44,378 bases of DNA, taken from positions 1 through 44,378 of the forward strand of contig JAOTZH010000007.1 of NCBI GenBank assembly GCA_029861425.1, in the 5' to 3' direction. The first letter of the stretch is position 1; the number at the start of each line of letters is the position of its first letter. The notes under the pieces were generated by a model. That model was not told the DNA's origin. It saw only the letters and a list, made by a program, of their open reading frames with translations, and searched no databases. This DNA comes from Gemmatimonadota bacterium. Lineage in GTDB: Bacteria > Gemmatimonadota > Gemmatimonadetes > Palauibacterales > Palauibacteraceae. Below, in pieces: positions 36,506-44,378 of the stretch. The position numbers and the translations under genes are program-made.

Positions 36506-36592
36506 GTGCTCGGCCTCCCGTGGCCGTCCAGGACGGCCGCTGGCATACGACTTCACAGGCTCCCCTTCCACATCCCGCCGCCCCGATGACGA

Positions 36593-36622
36593 ACGGCCCG
36601 CCGACCCATGTCGACGGGCCGT
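36593..36622 (-). terminator. Candidate terminator hairpin after the TonB-dependent receptor gene
   Basis: ACGGCCCG-c-CGAC-ccat-GTCG-a-CGGGCCGT; weak T-run. Confidence 0.5.
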
Positions 36623-36680
36623 CTCTCAAGTTCGACCCCCGGCGTCCTCGCCGCCACTTTTTCGGCGGCGGCTTTCCGAG

Positions 36681-39590
36681 CTAGAAGGGGCCCGAGTCCC
36701 AGCGCACGCGCGCCATGATCATACGACCGATGGTCGGCGTGCCGACGTAGCTCGCATACTGGTTGTCGAACAGGTTCATGACGTCCAGCTGGAGCCACAG
36801 GTCACGCATGCCGGGAAGCCTCCAGCCCGCTCCCGCGTCGAACACGGTGAATCCGTCGACATCCCCGATGTACACGCCGGAGTTGGCCGGGAACCCGCTC
36901 TGGGACCGGAACCTGACGTTCGCGTTCCAACCGGCATTCGGGTTTCGGTAGAGGAACGCGGCGTTCGTCTTCCAGGTCGGAGCGTTGAGCGGCACGATCT
37001 CGGGATTGTCACCCGTCGTCGTGAACTCGTTCTTGTCGACGAGCGCGAGGTTCCCCGACAACTCGAAGATGTCGCTCAGGATGAACGTCGCCGCGAGCTC
37101 CGCACCGAAGACATCGAGGCTTCCCAGATTGCGGTACACGAGGGCCAGCGCCGGCTCGGTTCCACCGACGCTCTCCGGCGTGATGACCCCGAGCGGCAGC
37201 TGGGCGATCGCGCCCGCGGTCGCCGTGGCCGCAGCCGTCGCCGTCGCGGCATCGGGGAACACGGTCCCCACGAGCCCCAGGTACTGGGGCACGAGGTACT
37301 GTCCGACCTGCGCGCCGTTCAGGAACACGTTCGGCGTCGACACCTGGAGCGCCGACACGTAGTCGGTGATGTGGCTCCACCATGCGTTCACGCCGAGCAG
37401 TAGCCGGCTTCCGACCAGACCCTTGTACCCGCCCTCGAGCGTGTTCGTGATGGTCGGCTTGAGCCGCGGAATGTCTTCGACTCCGTCGACTCCGCCCGGG
37501 GTGAAGCAGAACGGAGGCGCCGGACATTCGGCGGTCGCCGGATCCCCGGGCGAGAGGCTCGGATCGAGCGTCAGGGCGAGGATCCCCACCTGCGCCTCCG
37601 TCGGCGCGGCGACGAGGCCGAGCGGGATCCCTGCCAGCGGGTCCCCGGCGCTCACGGCGGCGACCGCCTCGGCCCAGAGCTGGGGCGTGGTGGTGGGCAG
37701 AAAATCGCGCTTCGACGCGCCGAGCAACGGCGCGAACGGGGACATGTGCATCGCGCGGCCGCCCGCGTCCCGCATGAAGAGGTGACCCACTTCGCTGCTC
37801 CCCGTCGCCCTCACGTCGTACTGGAAGGGGCCGCCGAGCGGCAGGGTGCCGCTCGAGATGTCGAGGAACATGTTCAGGGTGTTGGGCGTCGAGAACGCCC
37901 GGTTGAACGTGGCGCGGAACGTGTTCGCGAGATCGGGCTTGTAGACGATGGCCGCGCGGGGCGAGAACACGGGGTCCTCGAGCCTCGAGTGTGTGTCGAA
38001 CCTCGCCGCCGCCACCAGGTCGACCTTCGGGCTCAACGCGTACTCCCACTGCGCGTATCCGCCGATCTCGGTGGTCCGATCGTCGTCCTCGAACTGTCCG
38101 TTGATCGTGCCTTCCGACCGGGGCGTCGTGATCAGGAGATCGGCCCCGTAGATCAGGCGCTGCCGATCCCCGATCCGGCTGCTGTTCTGAAGCTGTGTGA
38201 CGAACTGGTTCGACTTGTCGAGCAGCGGCCGCCCGCTTCTCAGCAGATAGGTCTCGTCGTTGCTGTTCTGGTTGAAGAACGCCTGGGCGAAGAAGCTCTT
38301 GTAGAGAAGCCGGCCCTGGACGTAATCGGAGCCCCAGTTGACCACCTGGCCGGCGCCGACCCCGGTCAGGTCGATTGAGCTCATCGACTCGTTATGGCCG
38401 TAGGACAGGATGATGTCCGTGTCCTCGTTCGGCCGAAAATCGGCTCGCGCATCGACGGTCCAGCGCTGGAGGCTGTTGTTCCGGCCGCCGGACACGTTGT
38501 CGACGCTCTGCCGCAGGAGCTCCTGGTCCGCCGGGTTCGTGAGGTCGAGCCCCTGAGCGAAATTGATGCAGGCCGGTTCGTTCAGACTGTAGTCCGCGGC
38601 GATGCACGCGTTCGCGATCCCCTGCTGCTCGGCCTCGATCGGATCGACGAAGAGGTACTCCGTGGCGTCGAAGTACTGCCCCGAGACCTTGAAGCCGAAC
38701 TTTTCGCTGGTCTTGTAGGCGATGCGCCCCTCCCCGTGGAAGAGCCCCTCGTCGTTAGAGTCGATGCCGGCCGAGGACTGCTGCTGGCGGAGTCCCCCGG
38801 CGAGCGAGAAGCTCGCACCCGGATCGTCGATCGGCGATCGCGTGATGGTGTGGATCACGCCGTTCGCCGCGTTCGGGCCGTAGAGGGCCGATCCCGGTCC
38901 CAGCACGACCTCCACCTTGTCCATGTCGAGGTTGGTGGTCGGATTGAAGTGCGAGATGTTCGCGCGGATGGACGGGACACTCGCGATACGGTTGTCCGTC
39001 ATCGTGAGCGTCGCGCCCGAGAAGATGTTGTTGAAGCCGCGGATCACCACGTAGCTGCCCTGCACACCGGTGTTGATCACGTCGACCGCCGTCCGCCCCT
39101 TCACGTGCTCGACGATCGTGGTAGCCGGCCGCTCCTGAATGTCGAGCGGTCGGACGACCTCGACCGATGCCGGCGCGTCGAGGACCTTCTCCTCGGTCTT
39201 CGAGGCCGTGACGGTGAGGGGATTCAACTCATAGCTCTGCTGCCCCATCGTCCCCGAGACGGAGGTGACCTGTCCCGCGGTCACCGTCTGATTAGTCAGC
39301 GTCGAGGTGGCCCACCCCGGTGCGGTGAATCGTACCGTGTACGTGCCGGCCGGGACCTCGTTCAGACGGAACGTTCCGGCGGGTCCGCTGATCCCGCTGG
39401 CCACGACCGCTCCGCCCGAGCTCACCACCTCCACCCGAACGGCGCCGAGCGGGGCGGCCGTCGCCTGGTCCCGCACGATTCCGGCGATGCCGCCGTTCTG
39501 GGCCAGGGTCTCGGTGGGAAACGCGAAGATAAGCGCGAGCGCGAGCATGGTGCCCGCAACGCGACCGAGTCGGCGAAGTCGCAGACCCAT
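36681..39590 (-). CDS. TonB-dependent receptor with N-terminal carboxypeptidase-regulatory-like domain
   Basis: Signal peptide, GGIAGIVRDQATAAPLGAVRVEVV...PAGTYTVRF, plug domain (ERPATTIVEHVKGRTAVDVINTGVQGSYVVIRGFNN, VEVVLGPGSALYGPNAANGVIHTITRSP), barrel ending RVRWDSGPF. Confidence 0.96.
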   Translation of the reverse strand: MGLRLRRLGRVAGTMLALALIFAFPTETLAQNGGIAGIVRDQATAAPLGAVRVEVVSSGGAVVASGISGPAGTFRLNEVPAGTYTVRFTAPGWATSTLTNQTVTAGQVTSVSGTMGQQSYELNPLTVTASKTEEKVLDAPASVEVVRPLDIQERPATTIVEHVKGRTAVDVINTGVQGSYVVIRGFNNIFSGATLTMTDNRIASVPSIRANISHFNPTTNLDMDKVEVVLGPGSALYGPNAANGVIHTITRSPIDDPGASFSLAGGLRQQQSSAGIDSNDEGLFHGEGRIAYKTSEKFGFKVSGQYFDATEYLFVDPIEAEQQGIANACIAADYSLNEPACINFAQGLDLTNPADQELLRQSVDNVSGGRNNSLQRWTVDARADFRPNEDTDIILSYGHNESMSSIDLTGVGAGQVVNWGSDYVQGRLLYKSFFAQAFFNQNSNDETYLLRSGRPLLDKSNQFVTQLQNSSRIGDRQRLIYGADLLITTPRSEGTINGQFEDDDRTTEIGGYAQWEYALSPKVDLVAAARFDTHSRLEDPVFSPRAAIVYKPDLANTFRATFNRAFSTPNTLNMFLDISSGTLPLGGPFQYDVRATGSSEVGHLFMRDAGGRAMHMSPFAPLLGASKRDFLPTTTPQLWAEAVAAVSAGDPLAGIPLGLVAAPTEAQVGILALTLDPSLSPGDPATAECPAPPFCFTPGGVDGVEDIPRLKPTITNTLEGGYKGLVGSRLLLGVNAWWSHITDYVSALQVSTPNVFLNGAQVGQYLVPQYLGLVGTVFPDAATATAAATATAGAIAQLPLGVITPESVGGTEPALALVYRNLGSLDVFGAELAATFILSDIFELSGNLALVDKNEFTTTGDNPEIVPLNAPTWKTNAAFLYRNPNAGWNANVRFRSQSGFPANSGVYIGDVDGFTVFDAGAGWRLPGMRDLWLQLDVMNLFDNQYASYVGTPTIGRMIMARVRWDSGPF

Positions 39591-39776
39591 GTCAGCCTCC
39601 TGTCTCGGGAAGAAGCCCGCCTCGCGATCAGGCGCCGCAGCGGGTTCCGTAACGGTTCAGTACTGAAAACTCGGGGATGGAGTAGCCGATTGGCAACCGG
39701 AGTCGAAAGGCACGTTGCCGGGGGGGGTCGCGGACGACGTGAGAGCCCGCGCCGGATTCGGCTCCTGCCTCAAACG

Positions 39777-39807
39777 CCGACGGCCCGCCATGTGGGCGGG
39801 CCGTCGG
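39777..39807 (-). terminator. Rho-independent-type terminator after the ExbB-like gene
   Basis: ccgacggcccgcc-atgtg-ggcgggccgtcgg, 13-bp perfect stem, then CGTTTG on the minus strand. Confidence 0.7.
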
Positions 39808-39854
39808 AGATCGCTTCGCTTCGGCGCTCGTCGAGCGCCGCTGGGGTCGGTGGC

Positions 39855-40553
39855 TCAGCCGGCGACCGCACCCGCTCGTGCCTGACGCTCGTGCAGAGCA
39901 TCGATCAGGCGCTGGGCACTCTCCTCCATGTCGATCACGATTCGGTCGATCCGCGTGACGAAGTAGTTATGGAAGATGTTGATCGGAATCGCGATCGTGA
40001 GACCCGCCGCAGTCGTGATCAGGGCAACCTTGATCCCGCCCGCGACCAGCGTGGCCTCGACCTCGCCGGCGATCTCGATCGCCTGGAAGGCCATGATCAT
40101 CCCGATCACCGTACCGAGGAAGCCGAGCAGCGGCGCGACGTTCGATAGCGTCGCCAGCCAGACCAGGCCGCGCTCGAGCCCCGCGACCTCGATGGCGCCG
40201 GCGTTCTCGATCGCTTGCATGGCACGCTCGGTGCCTTCCTGATACCGGGCGAGACCGGCTTTCAGGACGTTGGCCGCCGGAGCGCCCGAGTCGTTGCACA
40301 TGGCGAGCGCCTCGTCCAGACGGCCCTGTGCGATCACTTCGTCGACTTCACGAAGTAGCTTCTTGTTCTTGCCACCCTTCAACTGCAGGTCGACGACTTT
40401 CCACGCGATGATGAGAAGGCCGATCGCGAGACACGTCCCGAGCGGCCACATCATGAACCCCCCCGCCTCCCAGATCTCGTCCAACCGAAGGGACTGGCCC
40501 TCGCCCAACTGCGGCGTCTGTTGAAGCAGCGCCCAGAGTGTCGAAGCGATCAA
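39855..40553 (-). CDS. MotA/TolQ/ExbB-family proton channel protein
   Basis: MMWPLGTCLAIGLLIIAWKVVDL, GLVWLATLSNVAPLLGFLGTVIGMIMAFQAI, ALITTAAGLTIAIPINIFHNYF. TTG 40553 is preceded by GGAGGG and preferred over TTG 40565. Confidence 0.9.
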   Translation of the reverse strand: MIASTLWALLQQTPQLGEGQSLRLDEIWEAGGFMMWPLGTCLAIGLLIIAWKVVDLQLKGGKNKKLLREVDEVIAQGRLDEALAMCNDSGAPAANVLKAGLARYQEGTERAMQAIENAGAIEVAGLERGLVWLATLSNVAPLLGFLGTVIGMIMAFQAIEIAGEVEATLVAGGIKVALITTAAGLTIAIPINIFHNYFVTRIDRIVIDMEESAQRLIDALHERQARAGAVAG

Positions 40554-40662
40554 GTGGCCCTCCAAGGTCTGGTTTACATGGCATCCTTCAAAGCCCGTCC
40601 CCGTCGCGCTACACCGCGTCTGGGGTCGGGCCGGACCAAGCTAGACGGGGCCTGTGGGGCCG

Positions 40663-41445
40663 TCAAGTCGCCGTCGGAAGGGTGGGAACCGCGGCGAGAA
40701 GCGCCTGCGTGTAGTCGTCGGACGGCGTGTCGTATACGGCGTCCGCCGCCCCCGTTTCCACGAGCCGGCCGGCCCGCATGACGGCCACCCGGTCGGCCAC
40801 CCGCCGCACCACGGCGAGATCGTGGGAGATGAAGAGGTACCCGAGCCCGAGGTCGGCCTGGAGATCGATGAGCAGTGCGAGGATCTTCGCCTGCACGGAC
40901 ACGTCCAGGGCCGAGACAGGCTCGTCGGCAATGATGATCGAAGGCTCGACGGCGAGTGCGCGGGCGACGCCGATCCGCTGTCGCTGCCCTCCGGAGAACT
41001 CGTGCGGATAGCGGTCCGCCGACGCCGGATCGAGACCGACGCGCTCCAGGAGACCAGCGATGCGATCTTCCGCGTCGAAGCCATGGGCGATGCGGTGGAC
41101 GGACAGCACCTCGGCCAGCGTCGATCGAACAGTCAGCCTCGGGTTGAGCGAGGCGTAGGGATCCTGAAAGACGATCTGGACCTCTCGCCGAAACGCGACC
41201 AGGTCACTTCGTGTCATGCGCGCGAGCGCGGTCTCCCCGTACGTGACGGCTCCGGCGTCGGGCGCCTCGAGCCCCACCAGCAGACGACCGAGCGTCGTCT
41301 TGCCGCTGCCCGACTCGCCGACCAGCGCCAGGGTTTCCCCGGGACGCACCTCGATCGAGACGGCATCGACCGCGAGGGTGCCCTTCGCCCCACCGAACCT
41401 GCGCGTGACCCCCTCTGCCCTGAGGCTGGGCCGGTCGGTCGTCAT
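40663..41445 (-). CDS. Oligopeptide/dipeptide ABC transporter ATP-binding protein (OppF/DppF-like)
   Basis: GESGSGKTTLGRLL Walker A, FSGGQRQRIGVARAL signature, IIADEPVSALD Walker B. ATG overlaps upstream stop (ATGA, 41442-41445). Confidence 0.95.
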   Translation of the reverse strand: MTTDRPSLRAEGVTRRFGGAKGTLAVDAVSIEVRPGETLALVGESGSGKTTLGRLLVGLEAPDAGAVTYGETALARMTRSDLVAFRREVQIVFQDPYASLNPRLTVRSTLAEVLSVHRIAHGFDAEDRIAGLLERVGLDPASADRYPHEFSGGQRQRIGVARALAVEPSIIIADEPVSALDVSVQAKILALLIDLQADLGLGYLFISHDLAVVRRVADRVAVMRAGRLVETGAADAVYDTPSDDYTQALLAAVPTLPTAT

Positions 41446-42449
41446 CGGGTGACCAGCGCGTATCCGGTCGAGCCACGGCGATCGGGCTCGCTGGCCAGCC
41501 AACACCGCAGCCCGCCGTCCAGCGGCGGCTCTTCTCCAGCACACCGGTCCCAGGCATACGGACAGCGCGGGTGAAAACGGCACCCGCTCGGCCAGTCGGT
41601 GGGCGAAGGCACCCGGCCGGGGATCACGGCGAGTGGACCCCGCGGGTCGTCGATCGTCGGGACGGCTCGCAGCAGGCCCTCGGTATACGGGTGGGCGGGC
41701 GTGGTGAGCACTCGTCGCGCAGGACCCGTTTCCACGATTCGCCCGCCATACATGACCGCCACGCGGTCGGCGACATTTGCGACCACCGCCAGATCGTGGG
41801 AGATGAGGAGGAGCGCCATGCCCGTCTCGTCGCGGAGCGATGCGAGGAGGTCCAGGATCTGCGCCTGCACCGTGACGTCCAGTGCCGTGGTCGGTTCATC
41901 GGCGACGAGCACCGAGGGGCCGCAGGAGATCGCCATCGCGATCAGGGCCCGTTGGCGCATGCCGCCCGATAGCTCGTGCGGGTACGCGCGGGCAGCCGTG
42001 TCCGGCTCTGGAAGCCCGACGCGCGACAGGAGGTCCAGGGTCCTCGCGGTGGCCGTGGCGCGCGGGACGGAGTCATGCGCCAGAATCGCCTCTTCGATCT
42101 GTCGACCCACCCGATGAACCGGATTGAGGGAGGTCATGGGCTCCTGGAAGACGAAGCCCACCTCACCACCTCGGATTCTCCGCAGCCGCGCGGGTTCGGC
42201 GCCTACGAGCTCTTCTCCGTGGAGCTGGATGCTCGACCCTGTTGTCGTCCGGGCCGGCGGCTCGTCCACCAGGCGAACCAGTGAAAGGGCGGTCAGCGAC
42301 TTCCCACACCCGGATTCCCCCACGAGCGCCAGGGTCTCCCCCGCGTGGAGCTCGAACGACACTCCGTCCACCGCGCGAGCGACTCGAGCGGTCTCGGAAG
42401 CGAAGTGGACCGCGAGGTCGCGAACCCGAAGCAGCGGTTGTCCGGTCAT
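41442..42449 (-). CDS. Oligopeptide/dipeptide ABC transporter ATP-binding protein (OppD/DppD-like)
   Basis: GESGCGKSLTALSLV, ELSGGMRQRALIAMAI, LVADEPTTALDVTVQAQIL, C-terminal CRFHPRCPYAWDRC. Confidence 0.95.
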   Translation of the reverse strand: MTGQPLLRVRDLAVHFASETARVARAVDGVSFELHAGETLALVGESGCGKSLTALSLVRLVDEPPARTTTGSSIQLHGEELVGAEPARLRRIRGGEVGFVFQEPMTSLNPVHRVGRQIEEAILAHDSVPRATATARTLDLLSRVGLPEPDTAARAYPHELSGGMRQRALIAMAISCGPSVLVADEPTTALDVTVQAQILDLLASLRDETGMALLLISHDLAVVANVADRVAVMYGGRIVETGPARRVLTTPAHPYTEGLLRAVPTIDDPRGPLAVIPGRVPSPTDWPSGCRFHPRCPYAWDRCAGEEPPLDGGLRCWLASEPDRRGSTGYALVTR

Positions 42450-42465
42450 GCGAGGCGAGATCCGG

Positions 42466-43587
42466 TCATGGCGCGAGCCCCGTTGTGGATCTCGGGTCGA
42501 GGGCGTCCCGCAGGCCGTCGCCCACCAGATTGAAGCTCATCACCGTGACCACGATCGCGAGTCCCGGGAAGAGCGCGATCCATGGGGCGTCCAGCATCAC
42601 GTCCTTGCCCGCGGCCACCATCAGGCCCCAGCTGGGCGCAGGGGGCGGCACGCCCAAACCCAGGAAGCTCAGCGACGCCTCCACGAGAATCGTGTTCCCG
42701 ATCCCGAGCGTCGCGGCCACGATGATCGGGCTCGCGACGTTCGGGAGGATATGTCTCAGCAGGATGCGTGGAGCACCGAACCCCAGAGCCTTCGCGGCCT
42801 GTACGAACTCCCGCTCCCGCAACGAGAGCACCTCGCCGCGAACGAGGCGCGATGTGCCCATCCAGCCGGTGAGACCGAGCACGAGGGTGATGATCAGGAC
42901 CGAAGGCTGAACCAGCGCGACGATCGTGATCAGGAGAACCAGACGGGGGAAGCTCAGGAGGAGGTCGACGGTGCGCATCGACAGGGCGTCCACCCAGCCG
43001 CGCAGATACCCCGAAACGGCTCCCACCAGCGACCCGAGAGTCACCGCGATCGCGACGGCGAGGCCGCCGATGCCGAGGCTCACGCGGCCCCCGTAGAGAA
43101 CCCGGCTGAACACGTCGCGGCCGAACCGGTCCGTGCCCATGGGATGCTCGAACGAAGGGGGCTGGAAGCGGGTCGCCACGATGTCGTCGCCCTGGAGGGC
43201 CGGGTCGAAGGGCGCGATGTAGGGCGTGAGCAGCGCGACCAGTGCGAGGCCTGCGACGAGCCACAGCCCGAGCATCGCGGTCCGGTGTCTCCGGAAGGTC
43301 CGCCAGGCGAGGCCCCACTGGCCGGACGTCTCGAGGGGCGCGCCGGGGTCTCCCTCGGGGCGGGATGGCGCGAACCGCGCAAGCCCCACGATCGAACCGA
43401 CCAGGGCGAGAAGGGCGATCCAGTGGTCGGGCGCACCCGATGCCGGGGTGGCCAGGATTCGGTCGATCCGGAAGATCGCCAGCGCCCAAAGACCGACCCA
43501 GACTGCGAGTAGCAGGCCCGACCGTAGTGGGCGCGAGCTCAGACCGCGCGCGCCGGGGAGCGCCCGGTCGATCCACGTGGCATTCAT
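42466..43587 (-). CDS. Oligopeptide/dipeptide ABC transporter permease (OppC/DppC-like) with N-terminal TM extension
   Basis: HPMGTDRFGRDVFSRVLYGGRVSLGIG, AKALGFGAPRILLRHILPNVASPIIV, FLGLGVPPPAPSWGLM, FNLVGDGLRDALDPR. ATG at 43587 overlaps upstream stop (ATGA). Confidence 0.93.
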   Translation of the reverse strand: MNATWIDRALPGARGLSSRPLRSGLLLAVWVGLWALAIFRIDRILATPASGAPDHWIALLALVGSIVGLARFAPSRPEGDPGAPLETSGQWGLAWRTFRRHRTAMLGLWLVAGLALVALLTPYIAPFDPALQGDDIVATRFQPPSFEHPMGTDRFGRDVFSRVLYGGRVSLGIGGLAVAIAVTLGSLVGAVSGYLRGWVDALSMRTVDLLLSFPRLVLLITIVALVQPSVLIITLVLGLTGWMGTSRLVRGEVLSLREREFVQAAKALGFGAPRILLRHILPNVASPIIVAATLGIGNTILVEASLSFLGLGVPPPAPSWGLMVAAGKDVMLDAPWIALFPGLAIVVTVMSFNLVGDGLRDALDPRSTTGLAP

Positions 43588-44378
43588 CGGTAGCGGATCC
43601 GCGGGTCGGCCACTGCGTACAGCACGTCCGCGACGAGGTTCGCGATGATCACCAGTGCGGCGAACAGGAAGCTCGCGGCCATCACGAGCGGATAGTCGCG
43701 TGCCAGGATGGCGTCGTACATCAGCCGTCCCATGCCGGGCCAGGAGAAGATGTACTCGACGACCACGGCACCGCCGAAAAGGAGCGGAAGAAACAGGCCG
43801 ACGAGGCTGATGATCGGAAGGAGGGCGTTCCGCACCGCGTGAGCGAGGATCACGCGACGCTCGCTCAACCCCTTCGCGCGGGCCGTCCGGACATAGTCCT
43901 GATCCAGCGTCTCGAGCGTCTGTGCGCGCATGTACCTCGCGACGGCGGCCGCTGACCCCAGCCCGAGCGTGACCGTCGGCAGGACGAGGTGCCGCGCGCG
44001 ATCGACGATGCGACTCCACAGCCCCAGGGTCTCGTAGTCGAGGCTCTGCATTCCGGAGATCGGCAGGGCTGCGGCGAGCCACGCGTCCGAAGACGCCCAC
44101 ATGACCAGCATGACCCCCAGCCAGAACGTCGGGACCGAGTAGAGAAAGAGGGCGAAGAACGTCAGGACGTGATCCGTTCGAGTGTACTGACGCACGGCCT
44201 GGATCACTCCGACGGCACACCCGACCGTGAAGATCACCACGAGCGACGCGCCACCGAGCCACAGGGTGTTCGGCAGGGCCTCCCCAAGAACCTCGCTGAC
44301 TGGCCGCAGGCGGGAGAAGCTGAACCCGAAATCGCCGGTCAGGAAGCTGGTCAGCCAGCGTACGTATTGCTGAAGCAG
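43584..44378 (-). CDS. Oligopeptide/dipeptide ABC transporter permease (OppB/DppB-like), N-terminus beyond window
   Basis: Frame open to the window edge (LLQQYVRWLTSFLTGDFGFSFSRLRPVSEVLGEALPNTLWLGGAS...), YMRAQTLETLDQDYVRTARAKGLSERRVILAHAVRNALLPIISLVGLFLPLLFGGAVVVEYIFSWPGMGRLMYDAI. Confidence 0.94.
   Translation of the reverse strand: MLQQYVRWLTSFLTGDFGFSFSRLRPVSEVLGEALPNTLWLGGASLVVIFTVGCAVGVIQAVRQYTRTDHVLTFFALFLYSVPTFWLGVMLVMWASSDAWLAAALPISGMQSLDYETLGLWSRIVDRARHLVLPTVTLGLGSAAAVARYMRAQTLETLDQDYVRTARAKGLSERRVILAHAVRNALLPIISLVGLFLPLLFGGAVVVEYIFSWPGMGRLMYDAILARDYPLVMAASFLFAALVIIANLVADVLYAVADPRIRYR

Noticed and set aside
39720-39727. G8 homopolymer upstream of the TonB receptor as a phase-variation tract
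   Set aside because: Only 8 bases, about 130 bp from the start codon, in very high-GC DNA; no evidence it lies within a promoter spacer.
38394-40148. 584 aa plus-strand ORF
   Set aside because: Antisense to the TonB receptor and part of the ExbB-like gene; Arg/Asp/Val-rich composition.
42124-43512. 462 aa plus-strand ORF
   Set aside because: Antisense to oppD/oppC; low-complexity Arg/Glu/His composition.
43588-44262. N-terminal extension of the 598 aa minus-strand oppC track ORF
   Set aside because: Overlaps oppB in another frame; the ATG at 43587 with ATGA overlap is the credible start.
1-44378. CRISPR arrays, tRNA/rRNA genes, transposons, prophage or toxin-antitoxin modules
   Set aside because: None recognised by eye on either strand; a tRNAscan, CRISPR finder and IS search would be needed to exclude them formally.

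Overview
High-GC chromosomal window, densely packed with protein-coding genes on both strands. Gene content is compatible with a Gemmatimonadota-type or similar Gram-negative environmental bacterium, but that assignment is an inference. I see no rRNA, tRNA, CRISPR array, transposase or prophage. Order along the window: priA (5' truncated), a small conserved protein, an SDR/steroid-reductase-like pair, a cysteine-pair-repeat lipoprotein, an HDAC-like / M24 peptidase / dipeptide-epimerase-like / TrpF-like / YjdF-like membrane protein cluster, a group-2-type sigma factor divergent from a PP2C phosphatase, an HD phosphohydrolase, an Omp85-type barrel protein, a Tat-exported PaoABC-like molybdenum hydroxylase operon with its own formate-dehydrogenase-gamma-like cytochrome b and a translationally coupled small protein of unknown function, a bacterial pentameric ligand-gated ion channel, an octaheme-plus-TPR cytochrome, an arylsulfatase, an EEP-family lipoprotein, polA, a cold-shock protein, a lytic transglycosylase, a TonB-dependent receptor with an orphan ExbB-like gene, and an Opp/Dpp peptide ABC transporter. 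The strongest candidate for an undescribed system is the molybdenum hydroxylase / cytochrome b / small protein operon at 16937-22293. Next are the nine-fold Cys-pair repeat lipoprotein (3931-5175) and the pLGIC with an anion-channel-like M2 segment (22333-23340). All calls come from reading motifs in the translated sequence; no database search was run.
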